NCBI GenBank assembly: GCA_030581615.1
Contig: JAKTTT010000075.1
Span: 31,867-95,866 of the forward strand
DNA length: 64,000 nucleotides
Origin: Alloascoidea africana
Taxonomy: Eukaryota > Ascomycota > Alloascoideomycetes > Alloascoideales > Alloascoideaceae
Direction of reading: 5' to 3'
In this document: positions 30,148 to 43,231 of the stretch, one piece after another
How the letters are laid out: the number at the start of each line of letters is the position of its first letter
How positions within the stretch are numbered: the stretch's first letter is position 1
Translations under genes and position numbers: made by a program
Notes under the pieces: generated by a model
What the model was told of the DNA's origin: nothing
Database searches by the model: none
The model's input: the letters and a program-made list of their open reading frames with translations, nothing else

Positions 30148-33100
30148 ATGACAACCGCGGAAACTCTTTATTCTCCACATATTGGTCAGCACATATCTCC
30201 AAGCTTTATCAACATGCCGAATTTTGAAACGAGTAGAGATCTGGAAGTGGATATGACCGATCAAACGCGAACAGGAGCGGAGTTTGTGTCCAAAGAGGCT
30301 ATCCTCAGAAAATACAATCACCACCATAAAAAGAAGAAAAAAAAGAGGAAGAACCGAGAAAGTACCGAGGGCAAGAAGAAAAATAGATCCTCCTTGGATA
30401 AGGCCCAGACGGTATTGTTTGGTGCTTCAGCGCCGGACTCGGAGCACACGGGCTCGGTGAACGAGAATGACAACCCAGTAACAGCTGATCTTGTTGAAGA
30501 ATCGCTAGATCATAGCCTACCCAAAGAAGAGCATCCTGGAATATCCTTGGTTTCTATACATGACGTACTGGGTGCCAAAGCCCAGGCCAAAGCGAAAGAG
30601 AAACAGAAACAGAAACTCAAAGGTACCGAAAAACAAACGCGGTTGCTAAAAGGTGACACTGAACTGGAAGCTGAAGCTGATCTGGTAGCAAACCAGGACC
30701 AAGAGATCATTGAGATCCATGATGAAGTGATATGTGGGAATGCACTCGATAACAATCATTCCCAAGCTTTAAAACTGAAAGATGTATTAAAGTATTCTTC
30801 AAAACCCAAGAAGCAGAATCTCTGGGTTACAATTCGATACTCAAAACGTCTTTATGAACAAGTATGCGAAACATCATCAAAAAGACACAAACCGAAGAAA
30901 AAAAGGAAAAAGAATAATAATATTACAAACACAAGTGAAAGACCCACTTGTTGTTCACTGGTAGAAGGTTCCAAAACAGAGGTTGTGATCAAGCTAGAAC
31001 GCAACGGGCATTTCCCAGATAAAAAACTCGCGATTGATGATGGTGTCAAGGACACGGTAAGATCCGTGAATTTGACACTCAAAGTGCCACAACATGTTCT
31101 TAGACAAGTGGAATCTGGATCTTACAAGTTTAGACCAGATGGTTTACTGGCCTCAGCTAACAAAAATGCCTCTGGATCCACCGAGCCCGTGAAAAGATTA
31201 TCTGCAAAGTCTCTACTGATGCGGAAACCATCGAAAAGATCATCGTCTAAATATAATGAAGAATCTGAATCTGAAAGTATGTGGATGTATAACAATATTT
31301 ATGCATAGTTACTAACAGTTCGATTTGTATAGGTCCACAACAACAACAAAAACAAAAACCGGCCCAGAGGAAGTCAACATATGACTATACGAAAAGTGAG
31401 CTTTTCGGGAAAAGAACCACAAAAAGTAAAGATGCGGTTATGGATGAGCTACGGTCACAGTTCCCTGATAGAGATCAAGCCCATGTTAGAGGATTCAACA
31501 ATACTGATTTGCAATTGTTGAAAAATGCCGGTAGTAATGGATACTTGAATCGATATCAAAAGAAACAGAATACGAGTTCCTTGGAAACGTTAATAGCGGG
31601 GATTTCAAAAATCAATCTTTCGCAATTACTTCCTCAAGTTGACATTACCAATGAGTGTTTGAAAAATCAACAGAAAAGAAACAAAAGCAAACACAAAAAC
31701 AAAAACAAAAACAAAACCCAGATCTTGTTGGATGATGAGGATGAGGATGAGGTTGTTCTCTTATCTCACAAGTCAGATACAGGACGTAAGAAACCATCTC
31801 TTGGTGTTTCTAGTGACATTTTATGGACAGAAAAGTATAGTCCGGTAAAAGCATCTGAAGTAATCACACTTGGTGATTCTTCAAAACAGGTGTATTCCTG
31901 GATCACATCAACCCTCGAAATGCTTTCAAAAGTGACGACGAAAAAACGCCGCATCTATCAACCTCCTAACCAATCCAAGACCACAACACTAGACCAATGT
32001 TATGGATTTGTGGTTGACGATAGCATAGTCTACCTTGAAGATGAATGCGACGCCGAGAGTAGAGAAGAGGCAGAACGACAGCGCAAGGTTAACGAATTCA
32101 TACCGTTGTTGCTACTCCATGGACCCAGTGGTAGTGGAAAGACAAGCAGTGTTTTTGCAGTTGCCAAAGAGCTCAACCAATGGGTTTACGAGGTGCATTC
32201 TGGTGAAAGAAGATCCAAAAGAGATATTCTGGAAACTGTTCTGAGTGCCAGTGTGAATCACGTTATTGGAAAACATAAAGATAGCGATGATGACGAGACT
32301 GAAGAAGAACAAGAGGAGGAAGAAACTGATGATGATGATGATGATGATGATACAGTGAAACAGAACACTGTTAAAAGTTACAACAAGTTCCAAAACGCAA
32401 CCATTCTATTTGACGACGTTGACGTTATGTTTGAACAAGATAAAGCATTTTGGTCTGCTGTTGAGGAACTGTTGGAGGTATCCAGAAGACCTGTAATTCT
32501 AACATGCCAGGACCTTGACCTCATTCCATCCAACATTTTAAACATATGTAGGGCAAACAATGCACTTGTTGAGTTTGAACGTGCAAATATGAAAGAGACC
32601 GTTTGGAAACTGGAAGAAATCGCAGAACAAGAGAGGTTTTTCCCTGGACGTGAAGCTTTGGAACGATTGGCAGAGGAACGACAATGCGACTTTCGAGCAT
32701 GTCTCTTGGATTTGCAATTTCTTTCCCATGGCAGGGCTTATGAAGAAGGGGTATCGCCACCCCCGCCACCTGATTATGAGATGGACTCATGGGTGCCTAA
32801 TGAAGAAAATCTATCTGACCTTGCAAATAGGGCAGAATTTGAATCTGCTGTAGACGTGCTTGAGTCCCATACAGTTTCCGAAATCCCCCATATTGGTTAC
32901 AGGCATACGAATCAGGATCTAGACCAGATTCTGGGTTTCAGAAGAATTGAACAGGACCAGTATTTGAAAACGGACGCGCTTCCCTTTGAACTCGATATAC
33001 CGAGAGAATATTTGAGTAAATGCATCACAAAGGCTTCAGATAAACAACTGATCACTAGCATTACCAGGAGCTGTAGCATGATTTTCAAGTCATGTCTGGA

Positions 33101-33620
33101 ACTCATAAGGCTGCGAAATCTGAATGCCGCCCTTGCGTCCGAATTATCTCCATCGGCACCAGGAATGGCTGCTACAGCCTATGGTCATAGTATGGCTTAC
33201 CAGCAAAAGCTTTACGAGTCGATTGGTGGAGGTCCTGCCCCAGATAGCATTTTCTTCACTCTTCCTAAGCTATCTCTAACGTTAGATCTGGCTCCATTTT
33301 GTCGGATAATGGCCCAAATTGATATGAATCATCGACGCTTGAACGCCCAATATTTACAAGAGATGGCGGTTTCAATCACCCAAAATGCTAGCGTTGTTCC
33401 ACCTCCTGTAGGGATCGATTCTCCTGCATCCTCATCAGGTATAGACCTACTAAGGCTAAAGAGACTCATGAGGCAAAATCAAAACAGAATCAAGAAAAAT
33501 GGTAATGGAAGGGGTGGCGAGCTAAGATATTTCAAGTATCCCCTTTACTTTTGTTGTCCTGATGACGAGTTCAATAAGTTGTCGGTTTTAGAGACGGGTC
33601 CTTGTATAGGAGGAGAATAA
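30148..33620 (+). CDS. ELG1: Elg1/ATAD5-type alternative clamp loader large subunit, 1138 aa (2 exons)
   Basis: Large subunit of an RFC-like complex that unloads SUMO- or ubiquitin-marked PCNA from chromatin after replication. Exons: 30148-31276 and 31333-33620. The 56-base intron has donor GTATGT, a perfect TACTAAC and acceptor TAG. The N-terminal third is basic and disordered, with Lys-rich nuclear-localisation-like runs (KKKKKKRK) and an acidic/hydrophobic EIIEIHDE stretch that could be a SUMO-interacting motif, as Elg1 uses. The AAA+ core begins at LWTEKYSPVKASEVI; Walker A GPSGSGKT lies at about 640-647 and Walker B in ILFDDVDVMF, with an acidic insertion of DDDD/EEEE repeats between them, and then TCQDLDLIP. 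The start is the ATG at 30148, with A at -3. Confidence 0.88.
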
Positions 33621-35010
33621 GAAAAGAGAAATTTGCATCTTTCTTTTGAAATATTTATCATACATCTAGAATAGACACACAGCAGTATTTAATCCCAAAA
33701 GAAAGAATTAAAGAAAGATCTATTCGTATATTGGTATAATTCCGTTCCCTTGGACCCAATTAGCAATATACATACAATTGGTTGTTCATGTTCAGCTTTC
33801 AGCTTCAGGTTTTAACTTCAGGTTTTTTTCTTGTTCTTGTTCTTTTGGGTGGTACTAATCATGCACAACACCGTTTTTTTTCTTTTTCTTTTTCTTTTTT
33901 CACATTATGTTGCTTACCTGGAAACGTATAATTATTATGTTGCAGGCCCAAAGGAGTATTTGAAGGAATATCGGCACGGACACATGAAGAGAATAGAACC
34001 ACAGCTTTAATTAAAAAACAATGGGAGATGCTTGGGATGGGCTTATTCTATGTCTATTTCTGGGCAAAGTCTAGGATCTTGTCGGGTGACTGACAGGGAA
34101 GGAGGAAAAGATTTTTTTTTGCTTGTTCTTTGAAAGTTCCTTCAAACCGATATGAAAGTGTCGACGATTGCGTTAATTGATTAAAGTAAAAGGGCTGGCT
34201 CCTAAAAGTATGTGTCAGTCCAGGCCATTTTTGGCAGTCGACAGAGTGCTAGTTGAACTAGGCGACTTGACATGAAGATTTACACAGGAACAGAAACACA
34301 AATGGAAGATCAAACAGAGTTGGCATTTCTCTATTGATTCGAACGAATCAAACAGATGTCAAATGACAACTGAACTATTCTTAGACTGAGAAGTGGTTTG
34401 TGTTTTACAAGATGTCAAAAGCCTGACCACTCTGGGGTTATGTGCGATGAGCAGCTACCTTCTCCAAAATATAGAATCATGTCATCTCCGATCCAGATCC
34501 ATTCTCGTGAGCATCGGATGGTGGTGAAGCTAGCAGACGGTCTGTTAGTTGGTTAACTAGTGCGTACAAACACCCTTTCCGTTAACGAGCTCAATGAAAA
34601 GAGACCACTAATGTTGAGTATTGGCCATTCTTATGGAACTAAATCCAAACAGATTTCAAAAGTGGTAGTAGGAGCTAGTTCTACTGCAATACGCTTTTCT
34701 AACACATCAATCTTTTTTTTATTTGATTGTATACGATAGGATATACTAGTATTATAGACATGGCGAAGGAAACAACAAAAGGTACAAAAATAAGAAATTA
34801 GAGGAGGAGGAGGAGGTTAAAAAAAAAAGTAGGGGATAAGCACTTTAAAGCATATGAGAAATAGCAAGATGTGCAGATTCCAAGATGCAATTATGGTTAT
34901 GTGTTGCCAACTCAAAATAAACGAGACAGTGAAGGAGAGAGATCAAAAACTCCAGCAAATTTCAAATCAAGCGAAAATAATTAGAAACAGTTGCTGTCTG
35001 CCTAACAATA
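33621..35010. other. Convergent intergenic region between ELG1 and the aquaporin gene
   Basis: 1.4 kb lying between two 3' ends, longer than needed for two terminators. T-rich tracts near 33870-33900 and 34110. No protein or tRNA gene seen; a small noncoding RNA is possible but I see no convincing boxes. Confidence 0.45.
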
Positions 35011-35868
35011 TTAAACCAGAGCATCTGCATCCTGGCCAGGATTGGCAGTTTCGTATTCCAAAAATTTGAGCAGCTTGTAGAGCACGACGGAGAAGGAGGA
35101 ACCAAGGAAAGGTCCGACCCAGTAGATCCAGTGGTATCCGGGGAACTCTCTGTCAGCGACACAGGGACCGAAAGATCTGGCCGGGTTCAAACCAGCACCG
35201 GTATAGTAAACGGCAAACAAGTGTCCGATGAACAGGGAGAGACCAATGACTAGAGGTCCAATGAAGGTGGCCTTGTGCTTCTCGACCGCAAGGAACAAAA
35301 CGGTTGTACACAGAATGGCAGTTCCGAAAACTTCGACAAACAGACCACGGGAAATGGAAGCATCTCCACCCAACCCGTTGGTGAATTTAATCTCCCCGGG
35401 AGTGAGACCGCTGGCTGCCCCCGCTGCAGCCATACCAGCAATGATTTGAGTGACAAAGTTCACGGCGAACCTAGCAGGAGAAATGGCGCCGACAGCGAGA
35501 AGGGAGAATGAGACGGCAGGGTTGAACTGACCTCCGGAAACTCTGTAGAAGATGTGGACGTTTACAGCGAGAGAGAAACCAAAGCCGAGAGAGATCATAA
35601 TTAGCTGGCCAGGGTTGCTTCCGGGAGAATCAGGAATATTAGGATCGTGGTTTGCGATCTGGGCAATCACAAATGCAAAGAGTAGGAAGAGGAAGGTTCC
35701 GCAGAACTCGCCAATTGCCGAGATGAGATGGTTTCTGATGTTATCATTCTTCAGGCCCAATCTGTGGTATGGCTTGGGGGAAGTGTCCAGGTATGGGGCC
35801 CTGTAGGGCTCAGCCGTATCGTCGGATCTCTTTGGAGGAGCAGTTGCTGGAGCAGCTGAGGTAGACAT
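35011..35868 (-). CDS. AQY1: Aquaporin (water channel), 285 aa
   Basis: Integral membrane water channel of the MIP family. Six membrane segments with the two half-helix signatures: NPA at 116-118 (GGQFNPAVS) and NPA followed by Arg at 228-231 (LNPARSFGP). His216 (FIGHLFA) and Arg231 are the residues expected in the narrow selectivity filter of orthodox aquaporins; glycerol facilitators have Gly at the His position. The cytoplasmic N-terminus of about 45 residues is Pro/Ala-rich with several Tyr, a region known in Pichia Aqy1 to gate the channel. The gene is uninterrupted; start ATG at 35866-35868. Closest by content to yeast Aqy1/Aqy2; orthology within that pair is not resolvable here. Confidence 0.9.
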   Translation of the reverse strand: MSTSAAPATAPPKRSDDTAEPYRAPYLDTSPKPYHRLGLKNDNIRNHLISAIGEFCGTFLFLLFAFVIAQIANHDPNIPDSPGSNPGQLIMISLGFGFSLAVNVHIFYRVSGGQFNPAVSFSLLAVGAISPARFAVNFVTQIIAGMAAAGAASGLTPGEIKFTNGLGGDASISRGLFVEVFGTAILCTTVLFLAVEKHKATFIGPLVIGLSLFIGHLFAVYYTGAGLNPARSFGPCVADREFPGYHWIYWVGPFLGSSFSVVLYKLLKFLEYETANPGQDADALV

Positions 35869-38800
35869 TAGAGAAGAATTAGAATTGGAGTTTGAAGGTG
35901 ATCAGCTGTGTCAATCGCTTACAATCTGGAGAGAAGAAAAGAACCAGGGGAATCGCGAGGTTTAAATATCCTTCTTCAAATACACAAACCGGTGGAATAG
36001 ACCAAACAGACCAAAAATTTTCGAATTTCTTAAGCGCCCGCGATCGAAATCGAAATCCGGCTGCACATGTGCATCTCGCGTGGTGCATGCAGCACATCGT
36101 GCGTATCTGCCCAACTTTTCTCAGATTTTGGGCGGGAGGTGGCAGAAATTTGGGAGAACTCCGGCGCTGCCAGCTGAGCTCTCTTTCTTCAACTGCTGGC
36201 ATCTGGGAGAAGCTGGAAACGGGGTGGGCCCACGAGAGATGTATGAGTTACCTCCTCAACGGTCGCTGCTTTTAATTCTGTTTACGAGGATAGTTGTTGG
36301 ACAAGGAGGGACGCTTACGAACATGACAGAAAAATTAAACCAAGACCCCGACGGTCCCTGGACATGAGACTGTTTTCTCTCGTGTGCTCCGTGTATGGTG
36401 TTTTCCGGGGTGAATTGAGTCGGACAGCCCCCACAGCGATCCAGGACAGATCGTGGCTGTTTGTTACGAAGGAGAGGACTGTCAATCTCTGCAAGCGGTT
36501 GCTCATCCCTGGCTCCTGCAAAAAAACCTCTATTTCTCCTTCTGGCTCAGGGTTTAAAATAGCAAAAACCTAATTTCCCCAAACAGAAACACACACTCTA
36601 ACTTTTTCTCCTTGGTCCAATAAAGACTGCGATGGAGATGGCGTTTTAGCTTTGTCCAGGTCAAGCTCTTTGACTTGGAGGGAACCTTGTGTACCTAAAG
36701 AGATCTACTACTATTGACTTGGCGCCAAAACAGAAGAGAGACTAGACTAAACCAGATCAGACTGGGACATCAAGACTATCTCTTGCTCACACAAATCAAA
36801 TCGAAAAATAAAATAAAAGAATAAAAAATAAACATACAAACGCGCTGGGCTAGTGCCATATAGATGAAGAGCAGATTAAAACAGGCAGGAGTGTGTGTGC
36901 TTCGGTTGTGTTAAGATTTCAGAATATGGACTAAAAAATGCTCTTTCTGGCGTTTAATTCAAGCATGTATGGAATAATAGGAAATTTTTCGTTGCTCGGT
37001 TTAGCCAGCCAGCCCTCTATAAATTGATCCGTAAATTGTAGAAGGTAAATACAGTCTGAAATTAGCCAATGCCACATCTGAAAAAAAAAGGGTCTCGATT
37101 TTTTTACTAGACTAGCAAATGAATGTGTGACTGCCAAGATGTGAAGTTTTACAATGTTTAAATCCAGCAGTTTGTTAATCGTGTCGGCATTGATTGGTGC
37201 TGGCTGCTAGTGTTTTTCCTTCTCTGTATTCGTCTGCAAGCGTCGTCGGTTCCAACTGTGACCCAATTGACCTTCAGCACCTAGAGTAATCTTGACTACA
37301 TGCCTGAAACTCCAGAAATGTGGAGTTGCGGTGAGCGGTGTGGCTATGTGCTATGTACTAAGTGTCTCTGCTGGACCCAGTTGGTGAAGCTCCCTTGTGG
37401 TGTCAGTGTGAGAGACACAAGTGTCTTAAATTTATCCTGTGCTCCCCCAATTATGTAGATTGATAGCTGGAGGACAGGGATGGATTTTGAGCATTTGCTC
37501 TAGCTCTGATGGTCAATCATCTGGACCCCTGCAACTGTTCTTCCTGATCCCTGACTTTCAACAACGTCGAAGCTCAATTGTACAATGTGAATGAAGATTA
37601 GTACCTGCGAGCGCATGGCCCAATTCCAATTCGGATCGGCGTTAACGCTTGCAAACTGACAACGTTCTTAGCAAGCCGCAAACTGTGCCAAAAAAAAATA
37701 GAAATCTTTTTCGTTTTGGATTGACATAAACCTTCTCCCATCAGTAAATGCTCATCTCCCAAAAGCAAGAAACGGTAAATCAGCTCAAACCCAACTCCAA
37801 AGTGGTAACCAGGAACCTTGGCTCGAGAAACTCAATCAGCCTAAAGCTGATCATCTGTTTAACGCCAAGAAGAAGGACGAGGATGCTCTACAGTGGTTGA
37901 ATGCGCCAGGAACTGGCATCCATTTCCCCAACGGCACTCGAGATTAAGGAGACCCACTTAGCCCTGGAATTTTCGCGTTTTTCTTTATCACTGGTGCATG
38001 AACATGAGGATGAGGGTCTTTTGCATGGCCATAAGCAAACTTTCTTCGATGATTTCTGCTGGGCATGAGATAAATTTAATTTAGTATTGTCTTGTCTCAT
38101 CCACCATACTCTTTCTGTATTATTGTCTCTTCTGTGTAACCGTGTAACCGTATTGTTTTGCAATTGGAGCTAAAATTGGATTGCTTAATCTCCCTCGGCG
38201 ATTACCAATCATTTCTTCGTGAACATGGACCAACTAAATAAAAAAACATCTCAAGTTTGCCAGGCTCAACTTTATCTGTGTTGATGAAGGAAAGAAATGA
38301 GTGGCCTATTCCACCAGAGCATCTTCTCTCAAATCTTGCATGTCCCAATCTTTTCCAATTCTATATTTAAAACCAAAAACATTTTTTATTATTAGGTTCC
38401 AACCGAGTGGGCAAAAAAAGCTGGAAAACAAAAATTTGTCTTTCAAATGGCAATTTCAATTTCAAGTTTGGTTTTTCCTTCAACCTTTTGGCAAAGTTGT
38501 CCACGGCGTAGTAGTCTTTGTTCCATGTGATGTATCTGTCACTGCATGAATAGGCATCGGCAATCTATCTAATAACTTTAAAATGCATAGAAGTTTTTGG
38601 CTTTTTTCGCTGTAACTGACGTAGTTCTTTAAATTGGTTAAGTTGTTTCCCTGTCTGGTTAAGATCTTGGGAAACCTTAATATAAATCTATACCATAAAA
38701 ATAATAGAAAAACATTATCGTTTGCTAGGTTTCGTACTTCATTAATTCGGTTTTTTTTAATTTACGATCGTTTCACTCAACGTTCGCATCTTCTCGTAAT

Positions 38801-41540
38801 TGAAAATCAAAGTTCCTTTTAGATCTTACTCTCTAATGTTGAATTCCCCACGTTCTTAGGAGATGGATAAATTTTAAAAGGCATATATACCCATTTCTCA
38901 AAACTTTCAACTTGTTTCTGAGAGGTATTGACCCAACCGTTTTGATATCTTTCTGCAACTCAACCCCCTTCAAAAAATTAACAGTATGCCTGTAGTCCTC
39001 TCTTCATCAAGAACGTAGACAATTATATCCAAGGTACTCTTTTAATATCCAGGATATCAGCTTCGGGTTCAGTTTGATTGATTTCAAATTGCCATGATTA
39101 AAACACAATCCATGAATATGCATGATTATGGTCATCTACACAAAAGGGATGCTATGCGAGCATATCAGAAATTGATTCAAAAATTATGTAGTTCAACCGC
39201 CATCTACAGCCGAAGATAAACAGCGATTCCTATCTCAATTAAAAAACAGAATCTTCTAGAAATAACTGTTATTGTATCGCGATTTTTTTTTTCACACAAC
39301 GGTTTTACTTTTTGAGTGCATTCTATAGTTAATGATCCGAAAAAAAAACATTTAACTAAAAGTAAAAGTTAAATGAGAATTTGGGCATCTTGAGATTTGT
39401 TATATTTTTGTCATCAAGGTTGTGGTTGTTTTGCCCATGTAACCCAGCTTCCAAGAATCTTCTTTGCCTACAGTTTGAACGTTGCATAAAAAAAAAACGG
39501 TAACTATACACGGTCAATCTTCTTGTCCTCTAGTCTGTTCTACCCCCGAGGCTCAACTCTGTCACAGACCAAAAGGGCCTCAGAATGAAAGAGAACTCTC
39601 GTTAAAGTTTCATTGTTCCTTCGACAATCATTTCTAGAATTCTTTTTTCCGGTGATCGCATCCACCCGAAAGTCAACAAACCTAAATTTCCGTATTCAGC
39701 GCTATATCCACTAAATGTTTGATTTCGAGCTATGATGCTTCTGACCAAATGGGAAACTTGTTTATTTTGATTTTTTATCATCTAAGATGACGGTTTTCAC
39801 GTTCTTTAAAGAAAAGGTCACATTTTTGGCTTTTTTCGTCATCTCAGGACCATAGATACGGCACCACCAGCTTTTTTTTGAACATGAAAAGAAGCTTCTG
39901 TTGCTATTTAGAACCATTCAAGATTAACTTACTCAGCATTATCATATGCTCATGCTTAAAAAACAAATAGAGAGTGGCATTCATACATTTGGTGGTTAGT
40001 CGGAAGATATCATCCACAAGAAGTGTATGAATTGTGACCTTATAATCCGAAATTGTTACATGTTAGTCATTCCTCAAGCTGTTACATGTTTCGTTACACT
40101 TTAATCTTTCTGCTTCTATTGTCTTTCCTTTTCGATATCCACAATAAAATTTAACTCTTTGAACGAGTCCTCACATGGAAATAGTATGGACGAATACAAG
40201 CTGGATCTTGTCACTTTAGTCCTGTTCACCGCGTTGAAAAATCTAAAAGATCAATTTGCAGCTAAGTTAGAATGTTAATACAAGAGATTTTGCTGACGCC
40301 CGCCCAGGGTGCACCAACCCAGCACCGAAACTGGTTCCCGTTGTCACCAGTAACCACGGAAAAATGACAACCCACTAAGAGTCCTGTCCTAACGCGGACG
40401 AGCATGTTAGAATATAGGACTATAATATAAAAGTCGATACACACAAGAGATTTAGTAGCGGGAACATTTACAGAAGTTTGTTGGAAGTGCAGAACCTACG
40501 TTCTATATGATGCCGCTCTTGATGATTCCACGCACGACTATTGCACCAAATATCAAAAGGATATTTGATCTTTTCTTTACAACACAGTTTATCTGACCAA
40601 GTTCCTGATCCTGTAGAAAATTATGCAAGGAAAGCAGTAGGGCGATTCAAAAACTACTCAATCTAGTATAACTTCTAACAGTCCGAGGAACTTCCTCCAT
40701 GGAATGGTTCTAAGTTGTAGGATCACAATTCACCCAGTTTTTGTCGATCATGTCCTCCGATCTAACGGAGATCTAAACTACATGAACTAGTTACGCAAAG
40801 GAAACTCGATGGTTGCTGCTAAATCCTGACATTTTTCTTCCTGCTACTTCTAATAAAAGTGAAAGGCTGGATTTGTTTTGAGAGAGTTGTTAGCAGGTAC
40901 CATATCTAGAATTTCCATAACAACTTGGAAACTTGACCTGCAATACGACTTCTTCCTTGTGTTTCTTTTGGAAATCTGTACTTTCCATAAGGACTGATGC
41001 TATTCACAGCCTATTTTGTATCTTTCTCATGTCTCAAAAAAACGAAACACAACAGGCTTATTATCTACATCATTCAAAGCTTTCAGGATCAGATTCATTG
41101 AGGTAAAATTCTTCATTAGCATCTGAAGGACAGAGAGGACTCTTTACAGATTTTATGAAAACCATACATCCGATAGTATTTTCTAAAGGTAGCACCAGCT
41201 GTTCGCTATAAACCAATAAGATTAAATTGATGGATTTTCATAGCATCTTCAACCCATCCTCTAGCAAAAACATTCCATTTTTCACATAATACTCTTCAGC
41301 TCAATTTATAAGCCACAAGATAAATAACACAAAAGACAGGCCTATATGCAAAACTGGTTGGAAATCGGCTAAATTAAAGATGCTTCAAATAGAAACCTAG
41401 ACGATTCCAAGATCAGAGCATGTAAACTAATTAGATAATGCTAAAGCCAATAATATGTTCTTTAGTAGTATTTAGCAGAAAAATCGTTCAACTTTCATAG
41501 CTCTATCGCGTTCAAAAAAAATCTCATCAAAATTTCCTCT
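35869..41540. other. 5.7-kb gene desert
   Basis: Unusually long noncoding stretch for a yeast. The first 800 bases are the aquaporin promoter, moderately GC-rich. From about 36700 the DNA is AT-rich, with only short open frames (such as 37888-38163 and 38301-38549) lacking any protein character. A GC-richer patch at about 40285-40400 stands out from its surroundings and may be a transposon relic. I see no tRNA, no rRNA, and no point-centromere pattern (no CDEIII-like TTTCCGAA core found by eye). Confidence 0.4.
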
Positions 41541-42926
41541 TTAGTAGTAGAAATTGTCTTCATAGGTGACATTCCAATCCCAATAGTAAGTCAATTCTTG
41601 AGGAACAGTGCTGTTCAATCCACATGCTTCCTTATAGGTTAGTCCCTCTCTCTGACCGTCAGTGTACTTAACATAGTCCTCCAAAGGGCAAGAAAAGCCA
41701 GGTCCATTACTGCAAGAAGGAATTGGGATTACGGCATCGTTCAAATTAAATCTAACGTAGACCTTATTATCTCCACTGGTCGCATTCAAACATGAAAGTC
41801 GCTCGATAAGAAATCGTCCCCCCATTGGCGAAATCCAATTCGAAGGCCAGTTATTCACAAACTGCACATGGTCGGTGGGAAGAGGCTCCAGTGGATTCAA
41901 AAATCCGAGGCCAGCGACTAGGAGCAACAGATCTGTATCGTGCAAGAAATTAAAATACAGTTTTCCCTGTTCCGGACCTTGCTGTAACAACATATTGGTA
42001 GCATTGATAACTGGAGAAGAAATGACCTTCGCCAATCTATGTCCTGGGCCACTCTGGTAGTACGTTTTCACATCTCCCCTGTAGCCAAACCATACCCAGT
42101 CGTCCGCCTCAAACAACCCGCAGTATTTTGAAGTGCCCTTAACATTGAGTTCGTAAGAACAGAGTTTAAAGAGTGTTTTGACGTCGGATGAAGTCAGGTT
42201 AACGCCGGGAGATTCCGTATTGAACTTTTGGGCAAGATCTTTGAAATGCTGTTCGTTGAACGAGTCAGTGATTGCAGCATTTTCAGATTCGTTGAATGTG
42301 TTACAGCCATACCTTGGGGTCACCGAGTTTGCACCAACGCCTGGATCCTCGGGGAGAACCTGGATTGAGGCCAAGGTAGAATAGTTTCTAGCAAAAAAAC
42401 CTCTTCCAAACTGCTGAGCAGTCTCAATGACTCTGTAATCCCCGCCAGCATAGATGGGAATTATGGTCTCACCGTCCCATAAATGCCCGTATCTCTGTGA
42501 AATCGAGGCGCCAAGGTTAAATGCGTCACTTAGCCCACTGTATGGACCTGCTGTTGATTCCAGCTCCAGAAGAGCCTCGTCTTCCACAAAGTAAGGGTAA
42601 TCTTTAGCAAAAGCAAACGGACCTTCATTGGTCTTGTTTGCAATCTTTTCATAAGTTGCTCTAAACTCCTTATTCGCGCGACGCGTGGGGTATCGTTCAC
42701 CGTGCCTTGCAAACAAATGAACTTGGTCTACAGTGCATTGAGAAGGTGTTTTTGGTCCAATTCCGTGACCGTTAAAACTGACATATGGCCCACTCCTTTC
42801 TTGAAAGCGCAGAATGTTGTACTGGTCATCAGCAGACTGGGGATATGGGGCCTTGATAAGGTCTGCAGAAACGAGATTTGCGAATTCGAGTCCAACTGAG
42901 AGCGATAAAAACGATTGAAAAAGCAT
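41541..42926 (-). CDS. Secreted histidine acid phosphatase (Pho5 type), 461 aa
   Basis: Periplasmic or cell-wall phosphomonoesterase for phosphate scavenging. The N-terminus is a hydrophobic secretion signal ending near SADLIKA. The catalytic RHGERYP motif lies at 74-80 (nucleophile His75), and the proton-donor HD motif is in NFLHDTDLLLL in the C-terminal third. Several N-X-S/T sites (for example NYST, NLTS, NATS, NSTV, NVTY) fit a heavily glycosylated exported protein. Cys residues typical of the family (KYCGLF, SCSNGPGFSCP, EACGL) are present. The start is the first ATG at 42926. Upstream lie a TATA box and two E-box type sites of the Pho4 class, so phosphate-starvation control is likely. 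Paralogue number (Pho3/5/11-like) cannot be assigned. Confidence 0.92.
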   Translation of the reverse strand: MLFQSFLSLSVGLEFANLVSADLIKAPYPQSADDQYNILRFQERSGPYVSFNGHGIGPKTPSQCTVDQVHLFARHGERYPTRRANKEFRATYEKIANKTNEGPFAFAKDYPYFVEDEALLELESTAGPYSGLSDAFNLGASISQRYGHLWDGETIIPIYAGGDYRVIETAQQFGRGFFARNYSTLASIQVLPEDPGVGANSVTPRYGCNTFNESENAAITDSFNEQHFKDLAQKFNTESPGVNLTSSDVKTLFKLCSYELNVKGTSKYCGLFEADDWVWFGYRGDVKTYYQSGPGHRLAKVISSPVINATNMLLQQGPEQGKLYFNFLHDTDLLLLVAGLGFLNPLEPLPTDHVQFVNNWPSNWISPMGGRFLIERLSCLNATSGDNKVYVRFNLNDAVIPIPSCSNGPGFSCPLEDYVKYTDGQREGLTYKEACGLNSTVPQELTYYWDWNVTYEDNFYY

Positions 42927-43003
42927 GGCTTATTAGTGAACTGGTATATTAAGGAAATGGATGATCTTGTTTTGATCTTGCAATGGAGTAACAAACTAAT
43001 ATA

Positions 43004-43011
43004 TATTTATA
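43004..43011 (-). promoter_or_regulatory. TATA box of the acid phosphatase gene
   Basis: TATAAATA on the minus strand, about 80 bases upstream of the ATG, within a longer TA-rich run. Confidence 0.6.
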
Positions 43012-43076
43012 GTCTTATCAAGGTGATCCTCACCTGCTTAAACTCCTGGTTATTGTTCCATCATAAATTGATGCTG

Positions 43077-43082
43077 CACGTT
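43077..43082. promoter_or_regulatory. CACGTT, proximal Pho4-type site
   Basis: CACGTT 151 bases upstream of the ATG. In Saccharomyces PHO5 the low-affinity site UASp1 carries CACGTT. Sequence match only. Confidence 0.5.
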
Positions 43083-43223
43083 CTTCCCGAAAGCCAATGG
43101 TAGTAAAAGCATCTCCACATTGTTCGGAAAATCCAGAACAGGAAAGGTATATCAGAGCCAAGCTTTCCAAACTCACAAAATCCTTCAATGTATATGGAAC
43201 AAGTAAGATTTTCGCATAGATTC

Positions 43224-43231
43224 CACGTGGG
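43224..43231. promoter_or_regulatory. CACGTGGG, distal Pho4-type site
   Basis: CACGTGGG is the high-affinity Pho4 consensus. It lies about 298 bases upstream of the ATG, distal to CACGTT, the same order as in PHO5. Confidence 0.6.

Noticed and set aside
37888-38163. 91-codon frame on the minus strand in the gene desert
   Set aside because: No domain, composition not protein-like, no splice-supported extension.
40262-40480. Patch with TGTTAGAATA-type ends resembling an LTR, and a cloverleaf-like GC-rich piece
   Set aside because: No matching second end, no repeat elsewhere in the window, and no tRNA A or B boxes with pairing stems.
36600-41500. Point centromere
   Set aside because: AT-rich DNA is present, but I could not find a CDEI site followed at the right spacing by a CDEIII-like core. 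A regional centromere cannot be judged from sequence alone.
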